Shown here piece by piece: positions 61,968 through 64,000 of a stretch of DNA of 64,000 nucleotides (the first letter of the stretch is position 1; every line of letters starts with the position of its first letter). The translations under genes and the position numbers were made by a program. Under the pieces are notes generated by a model that made no database searches, was not told where the DNA came from, and saw only the letters and a list, made by a program, of their open reading frames with translations. The stretch is from Cerasicoccus arenae (GTDB lineage Bacteria > Verrucomicrobiota > Verrucomicrobiia > Opitutales > Cerasicoccaceae): contig NZ_BMXG01000007.1 in assembly GCF_014651635.1 (NCBI RefSeq), forward strand, positions 1 through 64,000. Direction: 5' to 3'.

Positions 61968-63008
61968 TTACTCAAAAAGCGAGGTCTGACCGCTAGCGCT
62001 CTCCGGCTTGATACCAATCGTGGCCCATGCTTTCGGCGTGAGCACTCTGCCCTGCTGGGTACGAGCAAGGTAGCCTTCTTGGATTAGATACGGCTCGTGA
62101 ACTTCCTCGAGCGTGTGCTCTTCCTCCCCCACTGCGACAGCAACGGTGCCGAGACCGACTGGCCCACCCTTGTAATTCTGCGCCATGAGGCGAAGAATAC
62201 GCTTGTCCATTTCGTCGAGGCCATTGCGGTCAATCTCTAGCAATTCCAATGCTGAAGAGGCAACGGAACCCGTGATCTCGCCATCGGCGCGTTGCTCCGC
62301 GAAGTCGCGGGCAAAGTTGATCAAATTATTTGCGATGCGCGGCGTACCTCGAGCACGGCCTGCGATCTCCGCCGCTCCGTCGTCTGTAATCGCCACATTG
62401 AGCAGTTTGCAGCTTCGGCGGACGATCTTTTCGAGCGTGGCGCGATCGTAATAATCAAGGCGGGTCTGAAGCGTAAACCGGCTGCGTAATGGCGCGGTGA
62501 GGAGCCCCGTGCGAGTTGTCGCGCCAACGAGCGTAAAACGAGGAATCGACAAGCGAACGCTGCGCGCGTTGGGGCCTTGGTCGATCATAATATCGATGCG
62601 AAAGTCCTCCATTGCCGAGTAGAGATATTCTTCGACGGCCTTGGGGATGCGATGGATCTCGTCAATGAAAAGCAGGTCGCCCTCCTGTAGTCCAGTAAGT
62701 AGCCCGGCGAGGTCGCCTGCCTTATCGATAACGGGACCGCTGGTCAGTCGCAAACTAGCGCCCATTTCGTGCGCGAGAATGTGAGCGAGGGTTGTCTTGC
62801 CGAGTCCTGGCGGGCCATGCAGCAAAATGTGGTTCAACGCTTCACCGCGCTTGCTCGCCGCACCGACCATTACCTCAAGCCGCTCCTTGGTTTTGCCCTG
62901 CCCGGAAAAATCGGCGAAGCTCAGAGGACGCAGCGCTTTTTCCACCGCAGTCTCGGGTGCTTCAAGCACCTGCGAGAGGTAATCCGTTCCTTTGGCTTCG
63001 TCGGGCAT
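61968..63008 (-). CDS. ruvB: Holliday junction branch migration helicase RuvB
   Basis: 346 residues of AAA+ motor that drives branch migration with RuvA. Walker A H-G-P-P-G-L-G-K-T-T (about 64-73), Walker B L-L-F-I-D-E-I-H-R, and the arginine-finger region A-T-T-R-T-G-L-L-T-A-P-L-R-S-R-F. The winged-helix C-terminal domain has E-P-Y-L-I-Q and T-P-K-A-W. The chain is ten or so residues longer at the N terminus than in E. coli. It converges with the coupled methyltransferase (31 bases) and lies 55 bases downstream of murA on the same strand. Confidence 0.97.
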   Translation of the reverse strand: MPDEAKGTDYLSQVLEAPETAVEKALRPLSFADFSGQGKTKERLEVMVGAASKRGEALNHILLHGPPGLGKTTLAHILAHEMGASLRLTSGPVIDKAGDLAGLLTGLQEGDLLFIDEIHRIPKAVEEYLYSAMEDFRIDIMIDQGPNARSVRLSIPRFTLVGATTRTGLLTAPLRSRFTLQTRLDYYDRATLEKIVRRSCKLLNVAITDDGAAEIAGRARGTPRIANNLINFARDFAEQRADGEITGSVASSALELLEIDRNGLDEMDKRILRLMAQNYKGGPVGLGTVAVAVGEEEHTLEEVHEPYLIQEGYLARTQQGRVLTPKAWATIGIKPESASGQTSLFE

Positions 63009-63063
63009 AGTGGAGTGTTAGCTGGATTGCTGGGGAAACGAAAGAATTTTCCAGCAAGGCACC

Positions 63064-64000
63064 CTAGCTTTCGCCCGAGAGATCTTTGGGCATCTGATCC
63101 TGATTGAGCCGCTCCACATCGGCACCAAGCCCGCGGAGTTTTTCGTCAAAATTCTCGTAGCCACGGTCAAGATGGTAAATGCGCTGAACCCAGGTTTCGC
63201 CGTGAGCTGCCATCGCCGCCAAAATTAGGGCTGCACTTGCCCGAAGGTCGCTCGCCATGACGGGGGCACCAGAGAGCGGATTTCGACGTCCTTTGACGAT
63301 CGCACTGGCACCCTCGATGGCAATATCTGCTCCCATGCGCTGAAGCTCAGGCACGTGCATGAAACGATTCGGATATACGCGCTCTGTGATGATCGATAGG
63401 CCCGGAGTAACGCTCATTAGCGTACACATTTGCGCCTGTAGATCGGTCGGAAATCCTGGATGCGGCAATGTGATAACGTCGACCGGATTCAACGTGCCGG
63501 GGGTGCCTCGCATCCGGATACGGCCACCGAGTTCGATGGAAAAATCGGCCCCGGCCTCCTCCAGCTTGTCAAGGAGAGCCGATAAATCTTCTGGATGCGC
63601 GCCATTGACGGTGATGTCGGCATCCAGCATCGCGGCGGCAATCAAATACGTTCCTGCCTCAATGCGGTCGTCGATCACACGGTAAGTCGTGCCATTCAAC
63701 TTATCCACGCCTTCGATTGTCAGGCAATGACTGCCGACGCCTTCGATCTTCGCCCCCATGGAAAGGAGCATTTTGCACAGGTCAACGACCTCAGGCTCGC
63801 AGGCAGCAGACTCGATACGCGTGACACCCGGCGTAAGTACGGCGGCCATTAAAATGTTTGCCGTGCCAGTGACCGTGCTGCCATGTCGGCCACCAAGGAA
63901 TACATGCCCCCCCCTCGCGCGTTTTGCGTCGATGTGAACGTAGCCCGCACGGACATCCACCTCGCAATTGAGCTTGGCCAAACCTTTCAGATGCAGATCG
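63064..64000 (-). CDS. murA: UDP-N-acetylglucosamine 1-carboxyvinyltransferase, C-terminal three quarters (5' end outside window)
   Basis: First committed step of peptidoglycan synthesis: enolpyruvyl transfer to UDP-GlcNAc. The frame is open through the right edge of the window (D-L-H-L-K-G-L precedes the visible TTG), so about 115 N-terminal residues, including the catalytic-cysteine loop, are missing. Visible landmarks are E-P-E-V-V-D, Y-R-V-I-D-D-R-I-E-A-G-T, H-P-G-F-P-T-D-L-Q-A-Q, N-R-F-M-H-V-P-E-L and R-A-S-A-A-L-I-L-A, all aligned with MurA. Gly-Gly in A-R-G-G-H-V is encoded by a G8/C8 run (63907-63914). Confidence 0.95.
   Translation of the reverse strand, partial: DLHLKGLAKLNCEVDVRAGYVHIDAKRARGGHVFLGGRHGSTVTGTANILMAAVLTPGVTRIESAACEPEVVDLCKMLLSMGAKIEGVGSHCLTIEGVDKLNGTTYRVIDDRIEAGTYLIAAAMLDADITVNGAHPEDLSALLDKLEEAGADFSIELGGRIRMRGTPGTLNPVDVITLPHPGFPTDLQAQMCTLMSVTPGLSIITERVYPNRFMHVPELQRMGADIAIEGASAIVKGRRNPLSGAPVMASDLRASAALILAAMAAHGETWVQRIYHLDRGYENFDEKLRGLGADVERLNQDQMPKDLSGES

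Noticed and set aside
1-64000. CRISPR arrays, insertion sequences, prophage genes, rRNA
   Set aside because: I found no regularly spaced repeats, transposase or phage motifs, or rRNA sequence in the window.

Overview
The window looks like chromosomal DNA of a Verrucomicrobiota bacterium, most likely an Opitutae/Puniceicoccales-type lineage. This is inferred from gene content, not from a marker tree. The supporting features are a PEP-CTERM surface protein built from autotransporter-associated beta-strand repeats, a Hanks kinase fused to a formylglycine-generating-enzyme-like domain (an architecture shared with Chlamydia Pkn1), a greatly enlarged signal peptidase I of the PVC type, a sulfatase, a GH2 beta-mannosidase and several ECF sigma factors. 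Shine-Dalgarno sequences are weak or absent before many genes. Long runs of G or C (8 to 12 bases) inside genes are conspicuous.

Layout. 1-2300: a cut-off gene of unknown function, two small membrane proteins and a methyltransferase. 2500-7200: accA divergent from tig-clpP-clpX. 7300-10000: a signalling pair, kinase-FGE plus FHA protein. 10000-21600: a carbohydrate locus with beta-mannosidase, Gfo/Idh oxidoreductase and aldo-keto reductase on the minus strand. These face a plus-strand operon for a remodelled sugar ABC importer (TPR lipoprotein, membrane-anchored binding protein, permease with a large membrane insert, MalG-like permease, ATPase). A tRNA-Thr follows. 21600-28000: the 1741-residue PEP-CTERM protein and an ECF sigma factor coupled to a secreted protein. 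28200-29820: a fucose-isomerase-like protein with a clear terminator. 29900-38150: a minus-strand series of RhlE helicase, a 1133-residue fusion, phytoene/squalene synthase and RNase R. 38580-41250: aldo-keto reductase and sulfatase. 41255-42850: a gene-poor stretch with an orphan gene. 42850-49000: fabD-lepA-lepB and a pilT-like gene with a secreted partner. 49080-51350: dapA-dapB-ruvA. 51400-64000: ECF sigma/anti-sigma pair, UvrD-type helicase, PuuE-type deacetylase, metH, rsmG plus methyltransferase, ruvB, and murA cut by the window end.

The most striking object is the fusion at 33415-36816. It joins 2-oxoacid dehydrogenase E1-alpha, E1-beta, a lipoyl domain and a beta-ketoacyl-ACP synthase III in one chain, and no E2 acyltransferase core is present. 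I infer that it may pass an acyl group made from a 2-oxo acid from lipoyl-lysine directly to the synthase cysteine, priming (probably branched-chain) fatty acid synthesis without free acyl-CoA. Its neighbours (DEAD-box helicase, RNase R, polyprenyl synthase) suggest a membrane-lipid and RNA-turnover, perhaps cold-adaptation, cluster. The second unusual system is the sugar importer, whose MalF-like subunit carries about 180 extra residues of membrane segments.
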